Source of the DNA: an uncultured Oscillospiraceae bacterium
GTDB taxonomy: Bacteria; Bacillota; Clostridia; Oscillospirales; Oscillospiraceae
Length of the DNA stretch: 64,000 bases
Direction of reading: 5' to 3'
Assembly: GCA_947630375.1 (NCBI GenBank)
Contig: CANRHH010000010.1
Coordinates: 1 to 64,000, forward strand
The notes under the pieces were generated by a model that ran no database searches, had not been told where the DNA came from, and saw only the letters and a list, made by a program, of their open reading frames with translations. Positions within the stretch are counted from its first letter, which is position 1, and each line of letters opens with the position of its first letter. Shown in pieces: positions 42,191 to 50,613 of the stretch. Both the position numbers and the translations under genes were made by a program.

Positions 42191-43669
42191 ATGACGGACA
42201 CCAACATTTATCAGGAACTTGCCGCCCGCACCGGCGGAGCGCTCATGCTCGGCGTTGTCGGCCCTGTACGGACGGGAAAGTCCACTTTTATCAAGCGCTT
42301 TATGGAGACGCTTGTTATTCCGCAGATTGAGAACACCTATATGCGCGAACGCGCCAAGGATGAGCTGCCGCAAAGTGGGTCCGGCCGGACGATCATGACT
42401 GCCGAGCCGAAGTTCATCCCGGAGGACGCGGTGTCTATCCAGTTAGGGGAGGGAACAGAGATATCTGTGCGCCTGGTGGACTGCGTGGGGTACATGGTGG
42501 ACGGCGCGGTGGGCCAGCAGGAAGATGGCCAGGAGCGCCTTGTGACGACTCCCTGGTTCGACCATGAGGTCACCATGACAGAGGCTGCGGAAAAAGGGAC
42601 CTATAAGGTGATCGCCGAGCACTCGACCATCGGCATCGTGCTCACGACCGACGGCACCGTCTGCGACATTCCGCGGGAGAAATATCTGGCCCCTGAAGAG
42701 CGGGTGATCCGGGAGCTGCAAAGCATCGGCAAGCCGTTTGTGGTCCTGCTCAACAGCGCCTATCCGGATTCTGATTTTGCCCAGGAGACGGCCCAGGAAA
42801 TCTCCCGGCAGTACGGTGTAAGCTGCATCCCCGTCAATTGCCTGCAGCTGCGGGAGGAAGATATCAACAACATTATGGGGGATCTGCTGCAGGAGTTCCC
42901 GCTGAAATCCATCGGCGTTTTTCTGCCGGAGTGGCTGGACGCGCTGCCGGAGGAAAACGAGCTGAAAAACGAGATGTATGCCGCTGTTTTGGAGGCCTGC
43001 GCAAGCGCGGAGAAAATCAGAGACTGTTATGCGGCCGCGGAGGTCCTGGCCGGATATGAAAAGGTCAGCGGCGCCTCTGTGACCAAAAGCGACCTGGGCA
43101 CTGGGGCGATCTCCATGGAGCTGTGCCTGCCCCGGGCTCTCTACTACAGCACCATAAGCCGGCAGACCGGTATTCAGATCAACAACGACGGGGATCTGAT
43201 CGCTACGCTCACGGAGATGAGCGCGGTCAAAGCCGATTATGACAAGATCCGGTCAGCCCTGGAGGCCGTGCGGAGCACGGGCTATGGCGTCGTGATGCCC
43301 GATTCTTCCCAGATGCATTTGGAGGAGCCGCAGATCGTGCGCCAGGGAGGGAAATATTCAGTCCGCCTGAAGGCCAGCGCCCCCGCCATCCACATGCTCA
43401 TGACCAATATCGAGACGGAAGTGACCCCGGCCATCGGCGGGGAGAGCGCTTCCGAGGATATCATCAATTTCCTGCTCCAGGGCTTTGACGGGGATGTGAA
43501 CCGGATCTGGCAGTCCAATATTTTCGGGAAATCGCTCAATGATATTGCGGAGGAAGGGCTTGCCTCCAAGATAGAATCCCTGCCTGAAAACGCCAGACTG
43601 AAGCTCCAGCAGACTCTGCAGAGGATCATCAACGAAGGAAGCGGGGGCCTGATCTGTATTCTGCTGTAA
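42191..43669 (+). CDS. spoIVA: Stage IV sporulation protein A
   Basis: 492 residues, the same length as B. subtilis SpoIVA. The N-terminal ATPase domain has the P-loop GPVRTGKST and LVDCVGYMVDGA; the C-terminal end GSGGLICILL matches the family. SpoIVA polymerises with ATP hydrolysis on the forespore surface to make the coat base. The second ATG (42191) gives the better SD spacing (GGAG, 8 nt); 42188 is also possible. I see no clear sigma-E promoter in the 60 bp after the terminator. Confidence 0.97.
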   Translation: MTDTNIYQELAARTGGALMLGVVGPVRTGKSTFIKRFMETLVIPQIENTYMRERAKDELPQSGSGRTIMTAEPKFIPEDAVSIQLGEGTEISVRLVDCVGYMVDGAVGQQEDGQERLVTTPWFDHEVTMTEAAEKGTYKVIAEHSTIGIVLTTDGTVCDIPREKYLAPEERVIRELQSIGKPFVVLLNSAYPDSDFAQETAQEISRQYGVSCIPVNCLQLREEDINNIMGDLLQEFPLKSIGVFLPEWLDALPEENELKNEMYAAVLEACASAEKIRDCYAAAEVLAGYEKVSGASVTKSDLGTGAISMELCLPRALYYSTISRQTGIQINNDGDLIATLTEMSAVKADYDKIRSALEAVRSTGYGVVMPDSSQMHLEEPQIVRQGGKYSVRLKASAPAIHMLMTNIETEVTPAIGGESASEDIINFLLQGFDGDVNRIWQSNIFGKSLNDIAEEGLASKIESLPENARLKLQQTLQRIINEGSGGLICILL

Positions 43670-43692
43670 AGCCGGAGACAGAGCTGCTTTTC

Positions 43693-43721
43693 TTGACGAA
43701 AGGCCCGGGAACATATATAAT
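43693..43721 (+). promoter_or_regulatory. Promoter of cwlD
   Basis: TTGACG (43693-43698), 17 bp, TATAAT (43716-43721): a sigma-A-type promoter for a gene that in Bacillus is sporulation-controlled. Confidence 0.82.
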
Positions 43722-43737
43722 AAAAGAGGTCCAAGGT

Positions 43738-44457
43738 ATGTTTTTGACCCTTAAACTCAACCGGAATCTGAGCTTTCCGGCGCTGGTGTTTTTCCTTTTA
43801 GCCGCCGGCCTGTCTGTCCTGCTGGTCCACAATCTGACCGGCGGGCAGACAGTGGCCGCCCAGACGCAGGCGCCCCGGCTGGTCATTGACGCGGGGCACG
43901 GCGGCGTGGACGGAGGGGCCATCTCCATAGGCGGCGCCAAGGAGAGCCATATTAACCTGGACATTGCCCTGCGGATGGAGAAGCTGGCCCAGTTCTATGG
44001 CTGTGATCCGCTGATGACCCGCCGGGAGGACCGGGGGGCGATGGATTACGGGGCAGGGGAGTACAGTGAGCACCGGGAGCTTGTCCGGCGTTCGGAACTG
44101 GCAAACGCTGTGCCGGACAGTGTTCTGATCAGCGTACACCAGAATAATTATCCCACGGCGCAGCCCAAAGGGGCCCAGGTGCTCTATGCCCCGGGAGAGG
44201 ACAGCCGGGCTCTGGGCCTGCTGGCTCAATCCAATTTGATCCGGTTTTTAGACCCCGACAACCGGCGTGTTGCTACCCCGGGCGGCAATATTTATCTGCT
44301 CACCCATGCCGCCGGTCCGGCCATCTTAGTGGAGTGCGGCTTTATGTCCAACTTTGAGGAGCTGGAAAAGCTGCTGAAGGCGGACTACCAAATCTCCCTG
44401 GCGGCGGTTTTGACGGGAACTTATTTCCAGTATGTGCACGGTGTAAGCCTTACATAA
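43738..44457 (+). CDS. cwlD: N-acetylmuramoyl-L-alanine amidase CwlD
   Basis: 239 residues: N-terminal membrane anchor (about 11-31), then amidase_3 with zinc ligands in LVIDAGHGGVDGG, KESHINLDIAL, SVHQNN and the catalytic VECGFMSN. CwlD starts muramic-delta-lactam formation in spore cortex. The ATG at 43738 follows a sigma-A-type promoter; radA comes next with a short gap. Confidence 0.92.
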   Translation: MFLTLKLNRNLSFPALVFFLLAAGLSVLLVHNLTGGQTVAAQTQAPRLVIDAGHGGVDGGAISIGGAKESHINLDIALRMEKLAQFYGCDPLMTRREDRGAMDYGAGEYSEHRELVRRSELANAVPDSVLISVHQNNYPTAQPKGAQVLYAPGEDSRALGLLAQSNLIRFLDPDNRRVATPGGNIYLLTHAAGPAILVECGFMSNFEELEKLLKADYQISLAAVLTGTYFQYVHGVSLT

Positions 44458-44480
44458 ACAAACGAAAGACGGAGCTGACA

Positions 44481-45866
44481 ATGGCAAACAGACAGAAAAC
44501 CATCTATTGTTGCAGCGAATGCGGCCATGAGACCGCCAATTGGGCAGGGAAGTGCCCCTCCTGCGGCGCGTGGAATACTTTAAAAGAGCTCAGGCTGGAG
44601 CCGGGGACAAAACGCAAAGGCACTGCCGCCGGGGCCGGGGAACGGAGCTCTTTCAACGCAAGGCCCAAGCGGCTCTCCGAGCTGGATATGGAATCGGAGA
44701 TCCGCTTCTCTACCGGGTTTTCCGAGTTGGACCGGGTCCTGGGCGGCGGCGCCGTGGTAGGGTCTCTGGTGCTGGTCGGCGGCGCGCCGGGCATTGGAAA
44801 ATCCACGTTACTGCTGCAAATGTGCGGCCTGGCCGGGGAGAAGAGAAGGATCCTCTATGTCACCGGTGAGGAGAGTGAGCGGCAGCTGAAGCTCAGGGCC
44901 ACCCGACTCTCGGTAGACAACCGGGAGCTGTATGTCTTAGCAGAGACGGATATCAACAGCATCCTGGCCTGTGTTGATGAGCTGAAGCCGGATATTGTCA
45001 TTATGGACTCTGTGCAGACCATTGCCGACGCTGAGCTGGGAGCCGTCCCCGGCAGTGTCAGCCAGGTCCGGGAGTGCACCATGCGGATCATGCGCGCCAC
45101 CAAGGAAAAGGGGCTGACGGTATTCATTGTCGGGCATGTCACCAAGGAGGGCAGTATTGCCGGCCCGAAGATCTTGGAGCATATGGTGGACTGCGTGCTC
45201 TATTTTGAGGGGGAAAGCAGCACCAGCTTCCGGATTCTGCGCGCGGCAAAAAACCGGTTCGGCTCTACCAATGAGATCGGCGTGTTTGAAATGGCGGACA
45301 GGGGCCTCCGCTGCGTGGAAAATCCCTCGGAGATGCTGTTGGCCGGCCGGCCGGAGAACAGCCCCGGCACCTGCGTGGCCTGTGTCATGGAGGGGACTCG
45401 GCCCATTTTAGCGGAAGTGCAGGCCCTGGTGACCCCTTCAAATTACAACGCGGCCCGCCGGAGCAACGGCCTGGATTATAATCGCTGCGCTATGCTGCTG
45501 GCCGTGCTGGAGAAGCGGGGCGGTATGCCCGTAGGAGGCTGCGACGCCTATATCAACGTGATCGGCGGCCTGTTTTTGGACGAACCGGCGGCAGATCTGG
45601 CCACCGTGCTGGCCGTGGCCTCCAGCTTTCTGGACAGGCCCTTAGGAGGCGATCTGGCCGCCATCGGCGAAGTGGGCCTCTCCGGCGAGATCCGGAATGT
45701 CAGCGTACTGAACCAGCGCTTGTCCGAAACCGCCCGTCTCGGCTTCAAACGCTGTGTGATCCCGGCCCATGTGCGGGACGATCTGGGGCATTTCGACGGG
45801 CTCCAGCTGATCCCGGTGAAGAATGTGGGCGAGGCCATCGGGGCCGTGCTTGGGAAGAAGAAATGA
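44481..45866 (+). CDS. radA: DNA repair protein RadA
   Basis: 461 residues. Zinc finger C11-xx-C14 and C25-xx-C28, RecA-like core with Walker A GGAPGIGKST, the RadA-specific KNRFGST motif, and a C-terminal Lon-protease-like domain (GDLAAIGEVGLSGEIR). It promotes branch migration in recombination. The stop overlaps the next ATG. Confidence 0.97.
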   Translation: MANRQKTIYCCSECGHETANWAGKCPSCGAWNTLKELRLEPGTKRKGTAAGAGERSSFNARPKRLSELDMESEIRFSTGFSELDRVLGGGAVVGSLVLVGGAPGIGKSTLLLQMCGLAGEKRRILYVTGEESERQLKLRATRLSVDNRELYVLAETDINSILACVDELKPDIVIMDSVQTIADAELGAVPGSVSQVRECTMRIMRATKEKGLTVFIVGHVTKEGSIAGPKILEHMVDCVLYFEGESSTSFRILRAAKNRFGSTNEIGVFEMADRGLRCVENPSEMLLAGRPENSPGTCVACVMEGTRPILAEVQALVTPSNYNAARRSNGLDYNRCAMLLAVLEKRGGMPVGGCDAYINVIGGLFLDEPAADLATVLAVASSFLDRPLGGDLAAIGEVGLSGEIRNVSVLNQRLSETARLGFKRCVIPAHVRDDLGHFDGLQLIPVKNVGEAIGAVLGKKK

Positions 45867-46624
45867 GCGGCTTTGTAGAGCTGCCCAATCTGCCCAATCA
45901 TACAGATACGCTGCTTATTGGCGAAAAATATGCGGAATATTTTGATTTTCCCCTAAAAAAGCTGCATATAAAGGTTCTATATGTTCCTGATAATCCACTT
46001 ATTGACCCCCGCCTCGCCGGGCATGCGGACCTGTCGGTTTTTCACGCGGGAGGGGAGAGGCTGTATCTGGCACCGTCTCTGAAAGGCACAGAGCTGTACG
46101 CGAAGCTGCTGAAATTAGGGGCGGATCCTGTTATTCCGGCGATCCGCCAGGGAAAAGAATACCCGGACGACGTGCAGCTCAACGCCTGCGCGGCGGGCAG
46201 CCGGCTGATTTATGCGCCCCGCAGATCCGCAGAGGAAATTGTTGATTATTTCACAAACAAATGGAGGACTATGCCCATGATCAGCAGGCAAGGGTATGCC
46301 AAATGTTCCGTCTGTGTGGTGGACGAGCGGTCGATCATTACCTCTGACCCCGGTCTTGCCGCCGTGGCAGATACCAACGGGCTTCAGGTACTGCGGATCC
46401 GGCCGGGGTTTATCACGCTGCCGGGCTTTGCCTGTGGGTTTATCGGCGGCGCGGCCTTCCGGCTATCCCGGGATCAGATTGCCTTTACGGGCCGGCTGGA
46501 TAGACATCCTGATCAGGAAAAGATCCTGGATTTCCTGCGGACCAGGGGTTTTGACCCGGTTTTTCTGACAGACCGGGACCTGTTTGATGTGGGCGGCGCT
46601 GTGCCGCTGACAGAAAAGGAATAA
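45863..46624 (+). CDS. DUF6873-type (GME-fold) protein
   Basis: 253 residues. Pattern recalls the DUF6873 family predicted to have the guanidino-group-modifying-enzyme fold: VPDNPLIDPRLAGHADLSVFH, YAKCSVCVVDERSIITSD, LPGFACGFIGGAAFRL and RDLFDVGGAVPL. Possible active-site residues are the His of GHADLS, C and D/E residues, but no reaction is known. It overlaps radA by 4 bp, an arrangement worth comparing elsewhere. Confidence 0.7.
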   Translation: MSGFVELPNLPNHTDTLLIGEKYAEYFDFPLKKLHIKVLYVPDNPLIDPRLAGHADLSVFHAGGERLYLAPSLKGTELYAKLLKLGADPVIPAIRQGKEYPDDVQLNACAAGSRLIYAPRRSAEEIVDYFTNKWRTMPMISRQGYAKCSVCVVDERSIITSDPGLAAVADTNGLQVLRIRPGFITLPGFACGFIGGAAFRLSRDQIAFTGRLDRHPDQEKILDFLRTRGFDPVFLTDRDLFDVGGAVPLTEKE

Positions 46625-46656
46625 GACCGGAGCAATCCGGCCTTATTCCTTTTCTT
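46616..46656. terminator. Bidirectional terminator, radA operon / xerC
   Basis: AGGAATAAGACCGGA, loop GCAA, TCCGGCCTTATTCCT, then TTTT. It serves both convergent units and overlaps the end of the recombinase gene. Confidence 0.88.
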
Positions 46657-47659
46657 TTTGTTCTTCTTCGATTTCTGCCCGGGTTTTGCGCCCGATGGGG
46701 TTTGCCATGGCCGCCTCATGAAGGGAGGCGTTGTCCAGATGGGTATAGATCTGCGTGGTGTTCAGGTTGCTGTGGCCCAGCACTTCCTGGAGAGCCCGGG
46801 TATCCACGCCGTTTTTCAGCATCAAAGTGGCCGCTGTATGCCGCAGCTTATGGGGAGAATAACGGGTGCTGTCCAGCCCGGCCTGCTTCAGCTTTTTTTC
46901 CACCATTTTCTGCACGCCCCGGACGCCGATGCGCCGGTTGTCCCGGCTGATAAAGAGGGCGTTTTTGTCCTCCGGGGCGATCTTTTCGCTGTCCCGGACC
47001 GCCAGATAGTCGTCGATCGCCTCCCGGCAGCCCTCGGCAAAGTATATGACGCGCTCTTTATTGCCTTTGCCCAGCACCCGCAGATGGTCCTCATAAATGT
47101 CCGTCAGGTTCAGAGAGACAAGCTCGGAGATCCGCAGACCGCAGGACAGGAACAGCATCAGAATACAGTAATCCCGCAGGGCAAAGGGGCCGTCACAGGC
47201 TGCCAGCAGCCGCTCGCACTCGGCTTCCTCCAGATATTTTGGCAGCGAGGCTTGGCGCTTCGGCATGTCAAGTTCTTGACAAACATTATGATCCAACAAA
47301 TGCCTCTTGGCGGTAAGATAGTTAAAAAAGGATTTGACAGACGACGTGCGCCGGCAGCGGCTGGCCGCGGAGAGCGCGTTGGAGGAATTTTGCATCTCCG
47401 GAGAGAATGACTGATACCGGTAGAGCTCCTCGATCCGCGTGGCGCGGATGAAATCAATATCCACGTTGGTGATGTCTATCTCGTTAAACGGCGTGCCGGG
47501 ATCCACCAGATGTCGGCGCCGCTTGAGATAGCGAAACAGGATTTTCAGATCCAGATAGTATCCGGTGACGGTTTTATCCGAGTGTCCGCGCACGGTGGAG
47601 TGATATTCCAGAAATTCCATGAGAATGTCCGGCGCATCTGTAATTTGGTCCAGATTCAA
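46643..47659 (-). CDS. xerC: Xer-type tyrosine recombinase (XerC-like)
   Basis: 338 residues, longer than usual XerC (about 300). N-terminal core-binding domain (MEFLEYHSTVRGHSDKTVTGYYLDLKILFRYLK) and the complete catalytic set R176 (CGLRISELV), K198, H270-xx-R273 (HKLRHTAAT), H296 (LGHSNLNTTQ), Y305. AAAGGAG precedes the ATG. A 28-bp dif-like site lies 35 bp upstream of its start codon. It could be the XerC partner of xerD at 36017, or a stand-alone recombinase with its own site, as in streptococcal XerS/difSL. There is no cargo or element around it. Confidence 0.85.
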   Translation of the reverse strand: MNLDQITDAPDILMEFLEYHSTVRGHSDKTVTGYYLDLKILFRYLKRRRHLVDPGTPFNEIDITNVDIDFIRATRIEELYRYQSFSPEMQNSSNALSAASRCRRTSSVKSFFNYLTAKRHLLDHNVCQELDMPKRQASLPKYLEEAECERLLAACDGPFALRDYCILMLFLSCGLRISELVSLNLTDIYEDHLRVLGKGNKERVIYFAEGCREAIDDYLAVRDSEKIAPEDKNALFISRDNRRIGVRGVQKMVEKKLKQAGLDSTRYSPHKLRHTAATLMLKNGVDTRALQEVLGHSNLNTTQIYTHLDNASLHEAAMANPIGRKTRAEIEEEQKEKE

Positions 47660-47694
47660 GAGATGGCTCCTTTCTTAAAAAACGGCCTGCATGA

Positions 47695-47722
47695 AGTTCG
47701 CTTAATTGATATTATGCGAACC
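47695..47722. other. dif: dif-like Xer recombination site
   Basis: 28 bp: left arm AGTTCGCTTAA (47695-47705), centre TTGATA, right arm TTATGCGAACC (47712-47722). The arms are inverted copies at 9 of 11 positions. The 11-6-11 layout and TTATG..AAC half-site match known dif sites; on the minus strand the arm GGTTCGCATAA differs from the E. coli XerC arm GGTGCGCATAA at one position. Confidence 0.72.
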
Positions 47723-47734
47723 AAAATTTTTTTA

Positions 47735-47766
47735 AGGTACCGGGGGAGCTTTCCGTCCCCCGGTAC
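47735..47766 (-). terminator. Terminator-like hairpin after the P-type ATPase-like gene
   Basis: GGTACCGGGGGA and TCCCCCGGTACC form a perfect 12-bp stem with an 8-nt loop; on the minus strand TTAAAAAAATTTT follows, an imperfect tail. Confidence 0.65.
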
Positions 47767-47787
47767 CGGCTGTTTCCCACGCTGCCG

Positions 47788-49476
47788 TCAACGGCCCATC
47801 TTATATTGGATGGATTTCGCAAGCGATTCATTGGTGACCCGGATAGAATTTAAAATCGTCGCCACAGCGGCCACCATATCAATAAAAATGGCAAACCAGA
47901 TGTTGCAGTAACCAATGATGCTCAGGAAAATCAGGATGGCTTTTACCACAAAGGCAAACACGGCATTCTCCACGGCCACTTCCCGCACTCTGTGGCAAAC
48001 CTGGAGAGAAAACGGGATGTTCACAATATACTGCGGCAGCGTGATGGCGTCGGCGTATTTCGCCTTCCGGCTCACCCGCATATCCACTTCAGCCTCGCTA
48101 TGTGACTCGATACCGCTGGAGTAAATGTACATGATGTGGTTTTGAGCCCCTTTGCTCAGTTCCCCGAGGATGTGGAGCTTTTTGGCGGTATCGCATTCTC
48201 CGTAGAACTCGGAAAAATCCAACTCCTCCGCCAGGCGCTGGGTCTCTTCCCTGCTGTCTTCCGTCAGCAGCACACATCTTTTCACGCCCACATCCCGCAT
48301 GGCGGGCGCCAGATCCACCGCGTCGTCGTTCAGCTCGGTGGAGATCACGATCTTGCCCACATAACGGTCAGAGAGCGTCATGTAAAAGGCCTGCCCCACC
48401 TCATCCGGACTCTGGGGCACATAGATCCCTCTTTCCGCAAAAAGCTCTCCCGTGGCCAGAATGACCCGGACATCCCCGATCATGAGCCGCACGCCCCGGC
48501 CGGGAATTTCTGCGAAGTCGCGGATCAGCTCCAGCTTATATTCCTGCTTGTAGGCGCTGCCGATGGCCTTGGCAACGGGCTGCTCTGAATAATAAACGGC
48601 GTGGGCGGCAAAATTCATAAAGGTATCCCCGTCGATCACATCCGACTGGATGGATACGATTTTCGGGTTGGAGTCCGAGAAGATCCCCGCCTTGTCGAAA
48701 ACGACGGTATTCGCCTGCCCGGCGTCTTCCATCACCTTCGCGCTGTTGTACAGTACCCCTTGCTGAGCGCTGTAGCACAGGCCGACGATCCCGGTCAGCG
48801 GCATGGCTACAACGACGGACATCGGCGTGGCGATCAGGATAATGGTGATCGCCCGATGGATAGACACCGTATAGGAAAACGGGAGCACAAAAGGCGCGCC
48901 GACGGCGTACACCACGGCAAAAATCATGGCCAGCTTCAGGATGGATCCGGCGCTGGAGCGCATCGTAGCCTCAATGCCCATGGTCCCCACCTGTTTATCC
49001 TTAAGGATCTCGGTCATTTTGCCTATGGTCTCTTCATCCTGATAGCGCAGCAACTCCGCGGCAGATTTCCTGGTCCGGTCATCCGCATAGGCGATCAGGA
49101 GGAGCCCGATCTGGTACAGAATGATCAGCGCGGCCCCTTCAGAGGCAAAGCCTATGGCGTAAGAGACAGCCGCAACCAGTACGACAACAAGCGGGGTGGC
49201 AAAATAATCCCGTTCCTCCACTGCCTGCAGCCCCGCCAGGACAAGATCATATCCCGCCACAGCGGCTGCCAGGATCAGAAGCAGCACATATAAGATGCCG
49301 GTGAGCCTGGTAATCAGCGCGACCGCAAAAATGACAGTGGCAACCACCAGGCGGATGACAAGAACAGGATTGAAAAGAGCCGCCTCTTTACCAGAGCTGG
49401 GACGGGGGCTGATTTTCGGGCTGTGTTGGGAGCTCTTGGCAGCATGTCTGCTTTTGACATGCTCGTTTTTCTTCAT
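47788..49476 (-). CDS. Degenerate P-type ATPase-like membrane protein
   Basis: 562 residues with P1B-ATPase architecture but damaged key motifs. Kept: paired N-terminal helices, the actuator remnant, D261 in DKAGI (normally DKTGT), SEQP at 297-300 (normally SEHP), PGRGV at 325-329. Changed: the membrane metal motif is ATPMSVVVAMP (216-226; normally ATPCPL), and the hinge GDGxND is absent; the equivalent region reads MYIYSSGIESHSEAE. No N-terminal metal-binding domain. It is full length with no frameshift, so it looks selected as a non-pumping relative. AGGAGGT precedes the ATG at 49476. It follows the aldolase gene on the same strand with no terminator between. Confidence 0.75.
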   Translation of the reverse strand: MKKNEHVKSRHAAKSSQHSPKISPRPSSGKEAALFNPVLVIRLVVATVIFAVALITRLTGILYVLLLILAAAVAGYDLVLAGLQAVEERDYFATPLVVVLVAAVSYAIGFASEGAALIILYQIGLLLIAYADDRTRKSAAELLRYQDEETIGKMTEILKDKQVGTMGIEATMRSSAGSILKLAMIFAVVYAVGAPFVLPFSYTVSIHRAITIILIATPMSVVVAMPLTGIVGLCYSAQQGVLYNSAKVMEDAGQANTVVFDKAGIFSDSNPKIVSIQSDVIDGDTFMNFAAHAVYYSEQPVAKAIGSAYKQEYKLELIRDFAEIPGRGVRLMIGDVRVILATGELFAERGIYVPQSPDEVGQAFYMTLSDRYVGKIVISTELNDDAVDLAPAMRDVGVKRCVLLTEDSREETQRLAEELDFSEFYGECDTAKKLHILGELSKGAQNHIMYIYSSGIESHSEAEVDMRVSRKAKYADAITLPQYIVNIPFSLQVCHRVREVAVENAVFAFVVKAILIFLSIIGYCNIWFAIFIDMVAAVATILNSIRVTNESLAKSIQYKMGR

Positions 49477-49520
49477 TTTGCCACCTCCTGCTTTCTGTCT
49501 CTCTAAGGTTTTGAAGTCAA

Positions 49521-50456
49521 TCAAGCCTTCCCATCGCAGCCAAGGACATCGACGATCTTATGCTTGACCATTTCCTTGATGGCCTCGCGGGCCGGCCCAA
49601 GATACTGGCGCGGGTCAAAGTGGTCAGGGTGCTCGTTGAAATACTTACGGATGCTGGCGGTCATAGCCAGGCGCAGATCAGAGTCGATATTGATCTTGCA
49701 TACGGCCTTCCGGGCGGCCTCCCGCAGCTGGTCCTCGGGAACGCCGATGGCGCCGGGCATGTTGCCGCCGTTTTCGTTGATGATCCTTACAAATTCCTGC
49801 GGAACGGAAGAGGACCCATGCAGCACGATCGGGAAACCGGGCAGACACTTCTCCACCTCTTCCAGAATGTCCAGACGGAGCTGGGGCTTGGTGCCGGGCT
49901 TGAATTTATAGGCGCCGTGAGAGGTGCCGATGGCGATCGCCAGCGAGTCGCAGCCGGTGCGGCTGACGAACTCCTGCACGTCATCCGGGCGGGTATAGGA
50001 GCTGTCCTCGGCAGAGACATTGACCTCGTCCTCAATGCCGGCCAGGGTGCCCAGCTCGGCCTCGACCACCACGCCGTGGTCATGGGCGTACTCCACCACC
50101 TGGCGGGTCAGAGCGATGTTTTCCTCAAAGGGCTTGGAGGAGGCGTCGATCATGACGGAGGTAAAGCCGCCGTCGATGCAGGACTTGCAGAGCTCAAAGC
50201 TGCTGCCGTGATCCAGGTGCAGCGCGATGGGCAACCCTGTCTCGATCACAGCCGCTTCCACCAGCTTGATCAGATAGGTGTGGTTGGCATAGGCCCGGGC
50301 CCCTTTGGAAACCTGGAGGATCAGGGGCGCGTTGAGTTCCTTGGCGGCCTCAGTGATGCCCTGCACGATCTCCATGTTATTCACGTTGAAAGCACCGATG
50401 GCGTATCCGCCGGCATAAGCTTTCTCGAACATTTCTTTTGTTGTTACCAATGGCAT
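49521..50456 (-). CDS. fba: Class II fructose-1,6-bisphosphate aldolase
   Basis: 311 residues. Pattern of class II FBA: AIGAFNVNNMEIVQGI, LHLDHGSSFELCKSCIDGGFTSVMIDAS (zinc His, catalytic Asp), EAELGTLAGIED, TSHGAYKF, and LPGFPIVLHGSSSVP. It cleaves fructose-1,6-bisphosphate. The ATG at 50456 follows GGGAG. Divergent from the phosphofructokinase gene, so two consecutive glycolytic steps share one 157-bp control region. Confidence 0.95.
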   Translation of the reverse strand: MPLVTTKEMFEKAYAGGYAIGAFNVNNMEIVQGITEAAKELNAPLILQVSKGARAYANHTYLIKLVEAAVIETGLPIALHLDHGSSFELCKSCIDGGFTSVMIDASSKPFEENIALTRQVVEYAHDHGVVVEAELGTLAGIEDEVNVSAEDSSYTRPDDVQEFVSRTGCDSLAIAIGTSHGAYKFKPGTKPQLRLDILEEVEKCLPGFPIVLHGSSSVPQEFVRIINENGGNMPGAIGVPEDQLREAARKAVCKINIDSDLRLAMTASIRKYFNEHPDHFDPRQYLGPAREAIKEMVKHKIVDVLGCDGKA

Positions 50457-50484
50457 TTTTGTCTTCTCCCTCATAATTTTCTGG

Positions 50485-50515
50485 AAATTTGTACATTTAG
50501 CACATTTACAAATTT
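50485..50515. promoter_or_regulatory. Inverted repeat in the fba leader
   Basis: AAATTTGT (50485-50492) and ACAAATTT (50508-50515) flank two direct copies of ACATTT. It lies between the fba promoter and start codon: possible operator or leader hairpin. Confidence 0.55.
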
Positions 50516-50523
50516 ACGATAAT

Positions 50524-50552
50524 ATTATATCCTCAAACCATACCATAATCAA
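50524..50552 (-). promoter_or_regulatory. Promoter of fba
   Basis: Minus strand TTGATT (50547-50552), 17 bp, TATAAT (50524-50529). Confidence 0.82.
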
Positions 50553-50613
50553 TACTTACATTTCACAAAAGCGCTAAAAATTTTTTTACTTTTTTTATGG
50601 AGGCACAGATCTC

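Noticed and set aside
46643-47722. Recombinase plus site as an integrated mobile element
   Set aside because: No second copy of the site as an att repeat, no cargo, excisionase or phage gene around; Xer/dif explains it better.
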